Positions 45,841 to 54,175 of a DNA stretch of 64,000 nucleotides are shown one piece after another. The translations under genes were made by a program, and so were the position numbers. This stretch comes from Herminiimonas sp. (lineage in GTDB: Bacteria; Pseudomonadota; Gammaproteobacteria; Burkholderiales; Burkholderiaceae_D): the NCBI GenBank assembly GCA_028292265.1, contig JAQGMR010000053.1, forward strand, positions 1 through 64,000, written 5' to 3'. The stretch's first letter is position 1. Each line of letters starts with the position of its first letter. Under the pieces are notes generated by a model, which was given only the letters and a program-made list of their open reading frames with translations, did no database searches and was not told the origin of the DNA.

Positions 45841-47367
45841 TCACTGGCGCTTTGCGGGTTCCAGGCTTTCAATCGTGGACATGAGAGTTTGATAGGTAAC
45901 CGGCTTGGTGAGATGCGCATCGAAGCCGGCATCGCTGGCGCGTTCCTTGTCCTCCTTCCTGCCATAACCTGTGAGCGCGATCAGCACCACTTTCTCCATG
46001 CCGGGCCGCTTGCGCACTTCCCTCGCTACGTCAAGGCCGCTCATGTCCGGCAGGCCGATATCCAGGACGATGATTTGCGGGTTGACGCTGCCGACTTGAG
46101 CCAGCGCATCGCCGCCGGTATTGCACTTGAACACGGTGTGGCCCTCGATCTCAAGCAGCATGCTGAACATGTCCACTGCCCCGACATTGTCATCCACCAT
46201 CAGCACTCGATAGGAAGACGCGTCAACGTCCGGTGCGACGGCATGCCGCGGTTGGGGGGCCTCTCCTGTGATCGAAGGCAGGCGAATCTCGAACGTACTT
46301 CCCTGCCCCGGCCCACCACTCGCAGCGCTGATTGTTCCGCCGTGCAGTTCAACCAATCCTTTCGCAATCGACAAACCCAGGCCCAGCCCTTCGCTGGCAC
46401 CCTCCAGCACGTCTTCAGCCTGCATGAAGAGGTCGAAGACGGCCAGCACGTTCTCCGGCGAGAGGCCAATGCCGTTGTCCTCGACGCGGATGCAGATCTC
46501 ATTTTCCTGCGCCTCTGCTGTCAGACTGATGTGCCCGTGCGGCGGCGTGAATTTGCCCGCGTTGCGCAGCAGATTGCCCACCGCCTGCGCCAGCCGCACG
46601 CTATCGCCGTCAATCCAGAGTACTTCCGCGGGTAACTGCACCGAGACTTTGTGTTCTCGTTGCGCCATGATTGCGGAGGCAGTCTCCATTGCGGCTTGCA
46701 CAACCGCCTGCACGCTGGTCGGTTTCCTTTTGAGGTCGATCTTGCCCTTGGCGATCCGCGATACTTCGAGCAATTCATCAACGAGGCGAATCAGGTGCTT
46801 GGTCTGGCGCTTTATGGTCTCGTGCGCCAACGCCTGCGCTGATGATGGATTCGGATTGAGGCGACTGAGCAATTCAGCGGCGGTAAGGATCGGTGCAAGC
46901 GGGTTGCGCAATTCATGGGCCAAGGTCGCCAGGAAGATGTCCTTGCGCCGGTCAGCTTCGCGAAGTTCCTGCTCCACCCGGCCCAGGCGCAGCAGTGCCC
47001 TCACATTCGCAACCAGTTCCTCGGGTTCGATCGGTTCGAAGAGATAATTGTCGGCGCCGCCATCGAGCGCCCGAATCTTGTCGGCGCTAGCGATGTAGGA
47101 TGCGGACGTCTGCAAAACCAGGATCGTTTTTGTAAGGGGATCCTGCTTCAAGCGACGGCAAACCTCGAAGCCGTTAATGTCGGGAAGTTTGATATCGAGA
47201 AGAATCAGCGCCGGCTGCTCGACCTGCGCTCGCGCAATGGCCTCGCTACCGGTGCCTGCTTCGATGACTTCGAAACCGGCGCGTGTGAGGACATGCGACT
47301 TGACATAGCGAGCCGCTTCGGTGTCGTCAACATTCAGGATGAGGGGGGTTTTCACGCTGGCAATCAT
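45841..47367 (-). CDS. Hybrid histidine kinase with receivers at both ends
   Basis: A 508-residue kinase. An N-terminal receiver (acidic D14-D15, phosphoacceptor D58 in LILLDIKLPD) has glutamate (FEPIEP) where receivers carry the conserved lysine. Next come HisKA with H151 in FLATLAHELRNPLAP, an HATPase (VEDNGIGLSPE, GLGLGLSIAKGL) and a C-terminal receiver that keeps its aspartate (IIVLDIGLPDMSG) and the KP pair. The ATG at 47367 is four bases after the previous stop. It has no DNA-binding output. It is the last gene of the stressosome operon and should receive signal from RsbT or the upstream kinase. Confidence 0.9.
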   Translation of the reverse strand: MIASVKTPLILNVDDTEAARYVKSHVLTRAGFEVIEAGTGSEAIARAQVEQPALILLDIKLPDINGFEVCRRLKQDPLTKTILVLQTSASYIASADKIRALDGGADNYLFEPIEPEELVANVRALLRLGRVEQELREADRRKDIFLATLAHELRNPLAPILTAAELLSRLNPNPSSAQALAHETIKRQTKHLIRLVDELLEVSRIAKGKIDLKRKPTSVQAVVQAAMETASAIMAQREHKVSVQLPAEVLWIDGDSVRLAQAVGNLLRNAGKFTPPHGHISLTAEAQENEICIRVEDNGIGLSPENVLAVFDLFMQAEDVLEGASEGLGLGLSIAKGLVELHGGTISAASGGPGQGSTFEIRLPSITGEAPQPRHAVAPDVDASSYRVLMVDDNVGAVDMFSMLLEIEGHTVFKCNTGGDALAQVGSVNPQIIVLDIGLPDMSGLDVAREVRKRPGMEKVVLIALTGYGRKEDKERASDAGFDAHLTKPVTYQTLMSTIESLEPAKRQ

Positions 47368-47371
47368 GATT

Positions 47372-48739
47372 TCACGGCGCGCCGTTCCGGCCTTGCCCTT
47401 GCGCAAAGATCGCAGGAAGAACCAGTGTAAAAACCGAACCGCGGCCCGGCTCGCTACGCAGTTGCACAGAGCCGTTGAGCACCGCCGCCAGCTTGCGACA
47501 AAGCGGCAAGCCGAGGCCAGTGCCCTTCACCTTGCCTTGCAGCCGATTTTCCACCTGACTGAATTCTTCGAAAACCAGGTCCTGATGTTCCATGGCGATG
47601 CCGAGCCCCGTATCGGAAACTGAAATCCTGACCATCCCATCAGGGCCTCGGGACGCAGCCACGACAACCTCTCCCGTTTCCGTGAATTTCAGGGCGTTGG
47701 ATATGAAGTTTCGCAGGATTTGGGACACCTTGCCTTCGTCGGTAAACAGCTTGCCGACGCCTTGCGGGTCCTTGAAAACCAGACTTACTGATTCCGATGG
47801 CAGCAGCGGCCGCAGCATGCCGCGCAACGCGCTAAAGAGGTCCACCAGATCGAGCTTCGCGGGATGCACATCGACATGGCCGGCTTCGATCTTCGCGACG
47901 TCCAGCAAGTCGTTCACCAGTTCCGACAGCGACTCGGCGCCCTTGAGAATAAACCGCACCTGCTTCTCCTGCTCCAGCGACAGTTCGCCATCAACGCGCT
48001 CGAGCAGTATCGAGGAAAGCGCCCGGATGGAGCTAAGCGGCGTGCGGAATTCGTGACTCATGTTGGACAGGAAGCGCGACTTCGCTTCATCCGCGCGCCG
48101 CAGGGATGTCGCTTTCTCATCCAGTTCCGCATAGAGGGCGACGACACCGCGGTTGGTGTCTTCGAGTTCGCGCGTCAGCTGCAGCAATTCATCCTGCCGC
48201 GCCTTCAGGTCGGCCAGCGTACCCAGCAATTCCTGATTCTGCTTTTGCACCTCATAGAGCGTGATATCCGCGGGCACCGTCATTAGCTGTGCGCTCGACT
48301 CGCCCACGCTCTTGCTGGTAAGGAGCGGCGCGGCGGCGGGGAGCAGCTTCTTCAATACGATCCGGGTGCCATTCCCTGGCGCCGTCTCGATCTCGAACTG
48401 GTCCATCAAGCGCCGCGCGCCAAGTATGCCGAGGCCCATACCGGTGGCGCTTTGATATTTCCCGGAGAGGATCAAGTCAAGGTTGGCAATGCCGGGGCCT
48501 TCATCCTCGATTCTGACCAGGAGCGTCTGCGGCACGCTTTGGCCTTCAACCGAAAATTCGACTTTGCCGCGCGAGGCGTAATTGAATACGTTGCGCGCCA
48601 ATTCCGAAACCGCGGTTGCTATTCTTGTCTGGTCCTGTCCCACGAAGCCGCATAGCGCCGCAACCTGGCGCGCCCGCTGACGCGCGGCGACCACGTCCAG
48701 TTCGCTGTTGATGCTGACGGTAAGAAGGCGCAGTGACAT
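47372..48739 (-). CDS. Histidine kinase with an extra N-terminal RsbT-like ATPase domain
   Basis: A 455-residue protein. Residues 5-132 form a GHKL ATPase of the anti-sigma/RsbT type (N50 in SELARNVFNYA, IEDEGPGIANLDLIL, GMGLGILGARRLMDQF). A coiled coil covers about 160-215. HisKA has H229 in FLSNMSHEFRTPLSS and a second ATPase has N348 in ILRNFISNALKF and GTGLGLPL. Two ATPase domains in one kinase are unusual. The ATG at 48739 is two bases after the phosphatase stop. The N-terminal domain could dock with or sense the stressosome proteins encoded upstream. Confidence 0.9.
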   Translation of the reverse strand: MSLRLLTVSINSELDVVAARQRARQVAALCGFVGQDQTRIATAVSELARNVFNYASRGKVEFSVEGQSVPQTLLVRIEDEGPGIANLDLILSGKYQSATGMGLGILGARRLMDQFEIETAPGNGTRIVLKKLLPAAAPLLTSKSVGESSAQLMTVPADITLYEVQKQNQELLGTLADLKARQDELLQLTRELEDTNRGVVALYAELDEKATSLRRADEAKSRFLSNMSHEFRTPLSSIRALSSILLERVDGELSLEQEKQVRFILKGAESLSELVNDLLDVAKIEAGHVDVHPAKLDLVDLFSALRGMLRPLLPSESVSLVFKDPQGVGKLFTDEGKVSQILRNFISNALKFTETGEVVVAASRGPDGMVRISVSDTGLGIAMEHQDLVFEEFSQVENRLQGKVKGTGLGLPLCRKLAAVLNGSVQLRSEPGRGSVFTLVLPAIFAQGQGRNGAP

Positions 48740-48741
48740 GC

Positions 48742-49773
48742 TCAACCGATTTCGTTATTGCGGATGACGAGCACGGTCGCGTCGTCGCGATCTCGAGAAA
48801 AGTCGCGGTACAGGACCGCTGCGACGAGGCCCGGGTGATGCGAAGCCAGGCCCGGATAAGTGTCAAGTGACCAGCGTGTTCCGAGTCCGTCGGAGTGCAT
48901 GATCAGCATGCAACCGCGGCTCCACAGCGCGTCGAATTGCTGGACCTTTCGCATGTTGCTCCCAACGATGCCATTCAGCGACACCAGTTGTTTGCGCTGC
49001 ATGTCGCAGGTGACGCAGGCAGCGATATTGCCGATACCCGCGAAAACGACTTCGCCTTTTTTCGAGTCAATGCAGGCGACCGCGACCGCGGCGCCACGCG
49101 TTGCGCGCAAACCGGCATGTGCGTCATCCAGCAACGTCGCCGGGGTCTGACCGTGATCTTTACCAAGCACCGCAGTGGCCGCTTCGGAAGCCGCCGCGGC
49201 GTCCGGTCCATGCCCAAGCCCGTCCGCCACCATCACGGTTGCCTCGCCCGGCGCGACAACGACTCCCCAGGCGTCGCCGCACACATCCTCGCCATCGAGA
49301 GGGATGCAGACTGTGCCAACCTTCCAGGGATCGTCATGAATCGGCTTTCGGGCCGAAGCCCAGATCGCCATCCATACAGCGGTGCCGGCATTCGGGGTCG
49401 AATAAATGTCGAAGTCGTCTGCGAGCCGCTGCATGGAGCCGAGGCCGACGCCGTAACTGCCCGAGGTCGACACGCCATCTCGCATGCTTGATGCGACGTT
49501 CGACATGCCGGGCCCGGCGTCGAGCGCAACGACTTCCACGCCGACCACGCCGCCAGACCTTGCAGGGGCAATCAATATTTCACCCCGCCCTGCATGCTTC
49601 AGAATATTCGTGGCGGCTTCCGTGACCACCAGGGCAACCCGACCAACCGCCGTTTCATCAAGGGCAAGACGCGTCGCAAGTGCGCTACCGGCCCGGCGCG
49701 CCACGGCAATGTCGCTTGAATCCCTTATCCAATAGCGCGTCTGACGCGCGCCCGTACTTAGTAGGGTTTCCAT
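48742..49773 (-). CDS. SpoIIE-family phosphatase with ATP-binding domain (RsbX-like role)
   Basis: A 343-residue fusion. The first 135 residues are an RsbW/RsbT-like ATPase (VTEAATNILKHAGRGEIL, GVGLGSMQRLADDFDIYST). The remainder is a PP2C-type phosphatase (TVMVADGLGHGPDAAAASEAA with the metal-binding aspartate, LIMHSDGLGTRW, DDATVLVIRNN). In Bacillus RsbX resets RsbR and RsbS by removing phosphates; position in the operon suggests the same. It overlaps rsbT by 16 bases. Confidence 0.9.
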   Translation of the reverse strand: METLLSTGARQTRYWIRDSSDIAVARRAGSALATRLALDETAVGRVALVVTEAATNILKHAGRGEILIAPARSGGVVGVEVVALDAGPGMSNVASSMRDGVSTSGSYGVGLGSMQRLADDFDIYSTPNAGTAVWMAIWASARKPIHDDPWKVGTVCIPLDGEDVCGDAWGVVVAPGEATVMVADGLGHGPDAAAASEAATAVLGKDHGQTPATLLDDAHAGLRATRGAAVAVACIDSKKGEVVFAGIGNIAACVTCDMQRKQLVSLNGIVGSNMRKVQQFDALWSRGCMLIMHSDGLGTRWSLDTYPGLASHHPGLVAAVLYRDFSRDRDDATVLVIRNNEIG

Positions 49774-50168
49774 TTCGTGATTTTTACCGTAGTGCCCTTG
49801 CCGACTTCCGTTTGCAATTCGAATTCATCCGACAGGCGTTTCGCGCCGCTCAAGCCGAGGCCAAGACCGCCACCGGTGGTAAAGCCATCCTTGAGGGCGA
49901 GGTCGACGTCGGCAATGCCAGGGCCCTGGTCAACGAAAGCAAGGCTGATACCACGCCGCGAGCCGTTCGACACCCGTATGAGATGCGACTCGCCGCCGCC
50001 ACCGTAACGCAAGGTGTTACGCGCCAGTTCGCTTGCGGCAGTAACCATTTTCGTTTGGTCAATCAGGCTGAAGCCGAGGTCTACCAGCCATTGGCGTACC
50101 GCCTGGCGAATACGAAGCACGTCTTCATCGGATCGCAATGGCAGCACGAGGGCGTTTGCGTCCGTCAT
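49758..50168 (-). CDS. rsbT: Stressosome switch kinase RsbT
   Basis: A 136-residue GHKL-type serine/threonine kinase. It has the N-box TAASELARNTLRYGGGG, the G1 box DQGPGIADVDLAL and G2 GGGLGLGLSGAKRLSDEF. RsbT phosphorylates RsbR and RsbS, leaves the stressosome and turns on a downstream partner. Here the partner would be the two kinases of the operon, since no RsbU or sigma factor is near. The ATG at 50168 is preferred to a TTG two codons earlier. Confidence 0.92.
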   Translation of the reverse strand: MTDANALVLPLRSDEDVLRIRQAVRQWLVDLGFSLIDQTKMVTAASELARNTLRYGGGGESHLIRVSNGSRRGISLAFVDQGPGIADVDLALKDGFTTGGGLGLGLSGAKRLSDEFELQTEVGKGTTVKITKWKPY

Positions 50169-50209
50169 GTTCAATTCATGTGCCTTTCAGTTTCCGGCTG
50201 GGAGCAAGC

Positions 50210-50593
50210 TCAATGGCGAGCCCGGCCGTTTGGCTTCGGGTCATCAGCCTGCTCGAGAAGCCTGATGCCACGCTCCACGTTGAGTGCTGTGCTCACACCC
50301 TCGAGCGTCAACCCGAGCTCAACCAGCGTAATGGCAACCGCCGGTTGCATGCCGACCAGCACGGTCCTTGCGTCAAGGATGCGTGCCATCGCCGCGGTGT
50401 TGCTGATCATGCGGCCGATGAAGGAGTCAACCATATCCAGCGCAGAAATGTCGATCAGGACGCCCCTCGCCCGCTCCTTGACGATGCGGGCCGTGAGGTC
50501 GTCCTGCAAAGTCATCGCAAGCCGGTCGTGCATGTCAACCTGAATGGTAACCAGCAGCAGGTTGCCCATTTTTAAAATGGGGATTCTTTCCAT
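50210..50593 (-). CDS. rsbS: Stressosome scaffold protein RsbS
   Basis: A 127-residue STAS protein with RIPILKMGNLLLVTIQVDMH at the start and LIDISALDMVDSFIGRMI, where S57 matches the serine phosphorylated in Bacillus subtilis RsbS. VLVGMQPAVAITLVELGL follows. Length and motif order are those of RsbS, with a short charged tail (DDPKPNGRARH). It lies 7 bases after rsbR. Confidence 0.94.
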   Translation of the reverse strand: MERIPILKMGNLLLVTIQVDMHDRLAMTLQDDLTARIVKERARGVLIDISALDMVDSFIGRMISNTAAMARILDARTVLVGMQPAVAITLVELGLTLEGVSTALNVERGIRLLEQADDPKPNGRARH

Positions 50594-50600
50594 TGAAACC

Positions 50601-51467
50601 TCAGTCGTGGGCGTGGGAATTCGTGATCGTCGATCCGGTACGCTGGAGCGCGACTACGAAGGCGTCAGCCAAAGTGGCCTTTGTCGTGACGTCTTCCAGA
50701 TTCACTCCGAGATGAACAATGGTCTGAGCGATTTGGGGCCGGATGCCGCTGATGATGCAGTCCGCTCCCATCAGGCGCGCCGCCGCCACCGTCTTGAGCA
50801 AATGCTGTGCGACCAGCGTGTCCACCGTCGGCACGCCGGTTATGTCAACAATCGCAATCATGGCGCCGGTTTCCACAATCTTCTGCAGAAGGCTTTCCAT
50901 GACAACCTGGGTGCGCGCGCTGTCTAGCGTGCCAATCAACGGCAATGCCAGGACGTTCTTCCACAGTTGCACCACAGGTGTTGAGAGCTCGAGCAATTCC
51001 TGCTGCTGCCTCAAGATGACCTGCTCGCGTCCCCGCTGATACTCTTCAATGGTGAACAGGCCGAGCTTGTCGAACAGGCTGCTGGTTGCCACGATTTCTT
51101 CCGCAAGCGCTAGCGGTTCACTCTTAAGCTCTTTGCCGAAAATGGCGAAGAGCGGATCCTTCAGCGCGAAAATAAAGGTGGCCGTCTCGCTGGGAGAAAA
51201 TCCCTGCCGCACGCGGGCCTGCGAGATTTCTGCCAGCAGTTCACGTACTTCGTCCCATGAAGAACTCTCAATATCGCGTGAATTACCGGCCGCCGCGGCG
51301 CGCGCAACAAGCGGAATGAAGCGGGCCGCCTGCTGTCCGATTTCCGCCTCGGTCACCTTGTCGCGACGGACGTACCGCGACAACATTTCCTTCAGCCATT
51401 CCTTGAGAAGGGGTTCGTGATTCCGTTCCAATATACCGGCCAGGCGGCCGGTAGTTTCGTTGCTCAT
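50601..51467 (-). CDS. rsbR: Stressosome sensor protein RsbR
   Basis: A 288-residue two-domain protein. Residues 1-155 form a helical sensor domain that resembles the RsbRD type (LLKEWLKEMLSRYVRRD) and not a globin. Residues 160-275 are a STAS domain with AIVDITGVPTVDTLVAQHL and SGIRPQIAQTIVHLGV, which hold the threonines of the two regulatory regions in Bacillus RsbR. The ATG at 51467 follows GGAGAAATCA. It is the first gene of the operon. The signal sensed is unknown. Confidence 0.93.
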   Translation of the reverse strand: MSNETTGRLAGILERNHEPLLKEWLKEMLSRYVRRDKVTEAEIGQQAARFIPLVARAAAAGNSRDIESSSWDEVRELLAEISQARVRQGFSPSETATFIFALKDPLFAIFGKELKSEPLALAEEIVATSSLFDKLGLFTIEEYQRGREQVILRQQQELLELSTPVVQLWKNVLALPLIGTLDSARTQVVMESLLQKIVETGAMIAIVDITGVPTVDTLVAQHLLKTVAAARLMGADCIISGIRPQIAQTIVHLGVNLEDVTTKATLADAFVVALQRTGSTITNSHAHD

Positions 51468-52116
51468 TGATTTCTCCGTAACGGTGGAAATTGCGACGGG
51501 CCGGTACAAGGGCAATCAAGACCTCTCGCAGTAGCCGTTGGCAGGGTTCGATTCTTCGAATTTCCGATTGGGGCCCGACCGAGTTGGCGATCTTGTTGGC
51601 AACGTCCAAGTCGGCAGATTATACGAAATGGGCAGCAACGGGAATCGAACGAATCACTCAAGCTTTATCCTCGTCAAGCTATTGCCGCGTCGCATGCCGA
51701 ACAGCGCAATGTGGTGATGGGTGGGGGAGTTAATGCGCCGCTTTTGAACCTCCGGTGACACCGACGACGCTTCAATTGTGGTGGCAGAGCGCAGGTCAAA
51801 CGAGCGCGTTTCTTGATGCAGCCGACAGGATCCATCCTTGGCCTTGGGCACGCGGCAATCCACAACGCTGACGAGTCTGTTCTGTTGGTCCGCACCGAAC
51901 ACGAGACGCGATGTGTCGGCGCCGGCCCGTCTTGCCCGCGTGCTCCCAACCCGGCTTGAAAGACAGCTGCGCCACGAATTCTTTTTCATTTCAAGGACTT
52001 GTCTCGAACCGCTGCTGCGCGGGGGCGTCTGGCATGCCGCCTGCTGTAGCAATGGCGAGCCCAACACAATCCGCTCAAACCCAGAACCCGTAACCACGCC
52101 CTTCAAGGAGATTCAC
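51468..52116. other. Intergenic region between rsbR and the leader-peptide gene
   Basis: About 650 bases holding divergent promoters. A minus-strand frame at 51654-51989 (about 111 residues, MKKNSWRSCLSS at the start, NRLVSVVDCRVPKAKDG in the middle) has a plausible composition but no ribosome site or known domain; I leave it uncalled. AAGGAG at 52105-52110 serves the next gene. No clear hairpin seen. Confidence 0.45.
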
Positions 52117-52389
52117 ATGAAAGCACTGATCATCAAAGATTTGGCCGTAACCGCGGCACTCGATACCACGGCCATGGCAGCTGTACGCGGCGGCTATGCC
52201 TGGAAAATGCCCGCCAGCCTTTCCGGCTTCGTCGGCTATGACTTCCCCGCCTCCGTCGTGAGCACCACCGTCAAGCTTGACCAGGCGAACAACCAGTGCC
52301 AGAGCAATGCCACCGGCAATGGCTCGGCTGTCTTCGGCGGTTGCATTTCCGCCTACAACAACCAGCAAGGCTTCAACTCGATCGGCTGA
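52117..52389 (+). CDS. Small peptide with a double-glycine leader, possible RiPP/bacteriocin-like precursor
   Basis: A 90-residue protein with AAGGAG seven bases before the ATG. The first 26 residues end in LDTTAMAAVRGG, a leader of the double-glycine type in which a peptidase-containing ABC transporter cuts after GG. The 64-residue remainder is rich in Ser, Asn, Gly and Val and has two cysteines, C61 and C76, that could form a disulfide (NQCQSN ... GGCISA). Leaders with AMAAVRGG occur in hypothetical proteins of Burkholderiales as I recall. No transporter, maturase or immunity gene is recognisable nearby. Antibacterial or signalling function is an inference. Confidence 0.72.
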   Translation: MKALIIKDLAVTAALDTTAMAAVRGGYAWKMPASLSGFVGYDFPASVVSTTVKLDQANNQCQSNATGNGSAVFGGCISAYNNQQGFNSIG

Positions 52390-52461
52390 TGTCCACAACC
52401 GCGGGCCGAGTTCCGTGGAAGGCTCGGCTCGACCACTCACTCAAGGAAAAAGGAGCAGAAA

Positions 52462-52737
52462 ATGTCTTTCTTAAAAGCTGTAGGCGGCCTCGCCGCCGGG
52501 GCGACCGTCATCGCCAGTGCACTCGCCGTCAGCGTCGTTCTTGCGACACAGGGCTATGACCTTACCGACTATCACGATGTCAGCATTGTCCCCATGGAGG
52601 TGGCTTCACCGGCAGATGACGCTGGAACGGCGCTGACAAAGGGTGGCAGCGCCATGGGCTGGAGTGAGGAATGGAGCGATGTGCAAAAATCGATTCCTTC
52701 CAGCGGTGCAGAGGCGCGTCCCGCGGAGACGTTTTGA
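52462..52737 (+). CDS. Small membrane protein next to the leader-peptide gene
   Basis: A 91-residue protein with AAAGGAGCAGAAA before the ATG. Residues 5-30 are one hydrophobic segment (LKAVGGLAAGATVIASALAV) followed by an acidic, serine-rich tail (YDLTDYHDVSIVPMEVASPA). It is 72 bases after the peptide gene in the same direction, so both are probably one transcript. A partner, immunity or anchoring protein is possible, but I do not recognise the family. Confidence 0.65.
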   Translation: MSFLKAVGGLAAGATVIASALAVSVVLATQGYDLTDYHDVSIVPMEVASPADDAGTALTKGGSAMGWSEEWSDVQKSIPSSGAEARPAETF

Positions 52738-52753
52738 AAACGGTCGCGCCGGC

Positions 52754-52831
52754 TCTGGCTCTGGCCCTGGGTCTGGGTCTGGTTCTCGCTCTGGCTTTGG
52801 GGCTAGGTCTGGCTCTGGGTCTGGGTCCGAG
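52754..52831. repeat. Hexamer tandem repeat, thirteen degenerate copies
   Basis: Thirteen 6-bp units of the form TCTGGC or TCTGGG follow each other, with substitutions in about half. It begins 17 bases after the stop of the small membrane protein gene. In the plus direction it would read as alternating Leu-Ala and Leu-Gly, in the minus direction as Asp-Pro and Glu-Pro. I see no gene in it. Confidence 0.85.
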
Positions 52832-52891
52832 TCCGTCATGGCTTGGCCTGGTTCGGTTCGGGCAGTGGCTATGGCGGGAGACCAGGTAGAA

Positions 52892-52917
52892 ATGGCCCAC
52901 GGGTTAGCGTGGGCCAT
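52892..52917 (-). terminator. Terminator hairpin after the ketopantoate-reductase-like gene
   Basis: Perfect 10-bp arms ATGGCCCACG and CGTGGGCCAT with a 6-base loop. On the minus strand TTTCT follows the stem. It lies 42 bases after the stop of the minus-strand gene and also ends the plus-strand small genes. Confidence 0.7.
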
Positions 52918-52958
52918 CCAGGTTGCATTACGTGTGCAGCGGCGCACACGGGTAATTC

Positions 52959-54023
52959 TCAGGCAGCGCGTCGATTTGCCTCTATCCGCGAATCTACCAG
53001 CGTGACGAGCTCATCAAGCGGCGCAAAACGCAAGCCCTTCTGCAGTGCCAGGGTTTGCACCAGCCGGTCGACCCGCTCGATATTGCGAGCTCCGCCGGCT
53101 AACGCGCGGGCCGCTGAAGAAGGGCTGCCCAATCCGGTCGCGGCATTTGCGTACTTCTCGAACGGGACAAGGTCCGCCTGCGCCGCGCCGACCGTTCGGC
53201 AGACACCGCCGACCCATTCGTACATTGCGCGCGACGCTTCAAGATCGCTGTGTACCGCATCCTGAATCGAACGCACGCTGTCTTTTTGCACGCAACGGTA
53301 GTTACCGGCAAGGAGCATGCTCCACTTCGCGAGCGGCACAAAAATCGATTCGAATACCTTGAGCTTCACAGGCAGCTCTACCGGGCCGTCAGGCGTATCG
53401 AATCGAATCGCTTCGATGTCGGCCGCAAGACTGCGCAGCATGGCGGTGTGGGCCTCCGATTCGAAGCGCGCGGCCTTGAAGTTCGTCGGCAGCCGCACCT
53501 GCAATACATTGGTCTTTTCTTCCGGCGGACGAAAGGCCTGCGGGTCGGGACTGCACAGCGTCATTGTTGCCGGGTCGAAGGCGTCCCATACGGCCGGGTC
53601 GGTATAGGCGTCACGGCAGGAATTGGCGTCTATGCCGGGAATGCGCTTCAAGAAGGGCAGCGGCGGCATGTTCATGATCGACATCGACGGCACCCCGGAC
53701 TTGGCCACGGCAGCGAGCAGTTCACGGACGCCCGGTGACGCATATTGCGGCTCCTGCATCGCCAGGGCGACGAGGTCAAAGTCAGCCGGATCAACCTCCG
53801 CGGGCACCGACGCAGAAAGCTTGCCCGGCAACTTGCGTGAATCGATTTCCACCAGGCCGCTGATGCCCTTGACGGGCATCCTGACCCGTATGCCTTCCAC
53901 GTTGATCAGGTCCGCTTCCGCCGGAAGGCATACCAGCTTGACGGTGTGTCCCGCCAGCAGCAGCTTTGCACCGAGCAGTGACCCGTACGATGCACCCATG
54001 ATTAGTATTTTGTAGGTCTTCAA
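52959..54023 (-). CDS. Ketopantoate reductase family protein (PanE/ApbA-like)
   Basis: A 354-residue NAD(P)H-binding protein. The N-terminal fold starts KILIMGASYGSLLGAKLLLAG, which has GASYGSLLG instead of the usual GxGxxG. FDLVALAMQEPQ and MLLAGNYRCVQKDSVRS in the C-terminal helical domain suit the superfamily. At 354 residues it is longer than true ketopantoate reductases (about 300), so another 2-ketoacid or a related substrate is likely. It is separated from the aminotransferase by a terminator. Confidence 0.8.
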   Translation of the reverse strand: MKTYKILIMGASYGSLLGAKLLLAGHTVKLVCLPAEADLINVEGIRVRMPVKGISGLVEIDSRKLPGKLSASVPAEVDPADFDLVALAMQEPQYASPGVRELLAAVAKSGVPSMSIMNMPPLPFLKRIPGIDANSCRDAYTDPAVWDAFDPATMTLCSPDPQAFRPPEEKTNVLQVRLPTNFKAARFESEAHTAMLRSLAADIEAIRFDTPDGPVELPVKLKVFESIFVPLAKWSMLLAGNYRCVQKDSVRSIQDAVHSDLEASRAMYEWVGGVCRTVGAAQADLVPFEKYANAATGLGSPSSAARALAGGARNIERVDRLVQTLALQKGLRFAPLDELVTLVDSRIEANRRAA

Positions 54024-54175
54024 TTCTTGTCTCCTGGTTGTCTTTTATGATCCATCACCTGCACGCCACGCCAGCGGAACCCTTGTGGGGCCAACACCCG
54101 CTGAACGCGCCGTTTAACGCCCTGGCCGCCCTTGTTTCGGGGCGCGCCCGATACCGATACTGAATGCTGTTTGCA

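Noticed and set aside
52671..52889. Plus-strand 72-codon frame with Leu-Ala/Leu-Gly repeats that looks like a membrane span
   Set aside because: Hydrophobicity is an artefact of the TCTGGC array; no ribosome site, overlaps the small membrane protein gene.
52606..52947. Minus-strand frame with Asp-Pro/Glu-Pro repeats
   Set aside because: The repeats come from the hexamer DNA array; no start signal, and the frame crosses the terminator hairpin.
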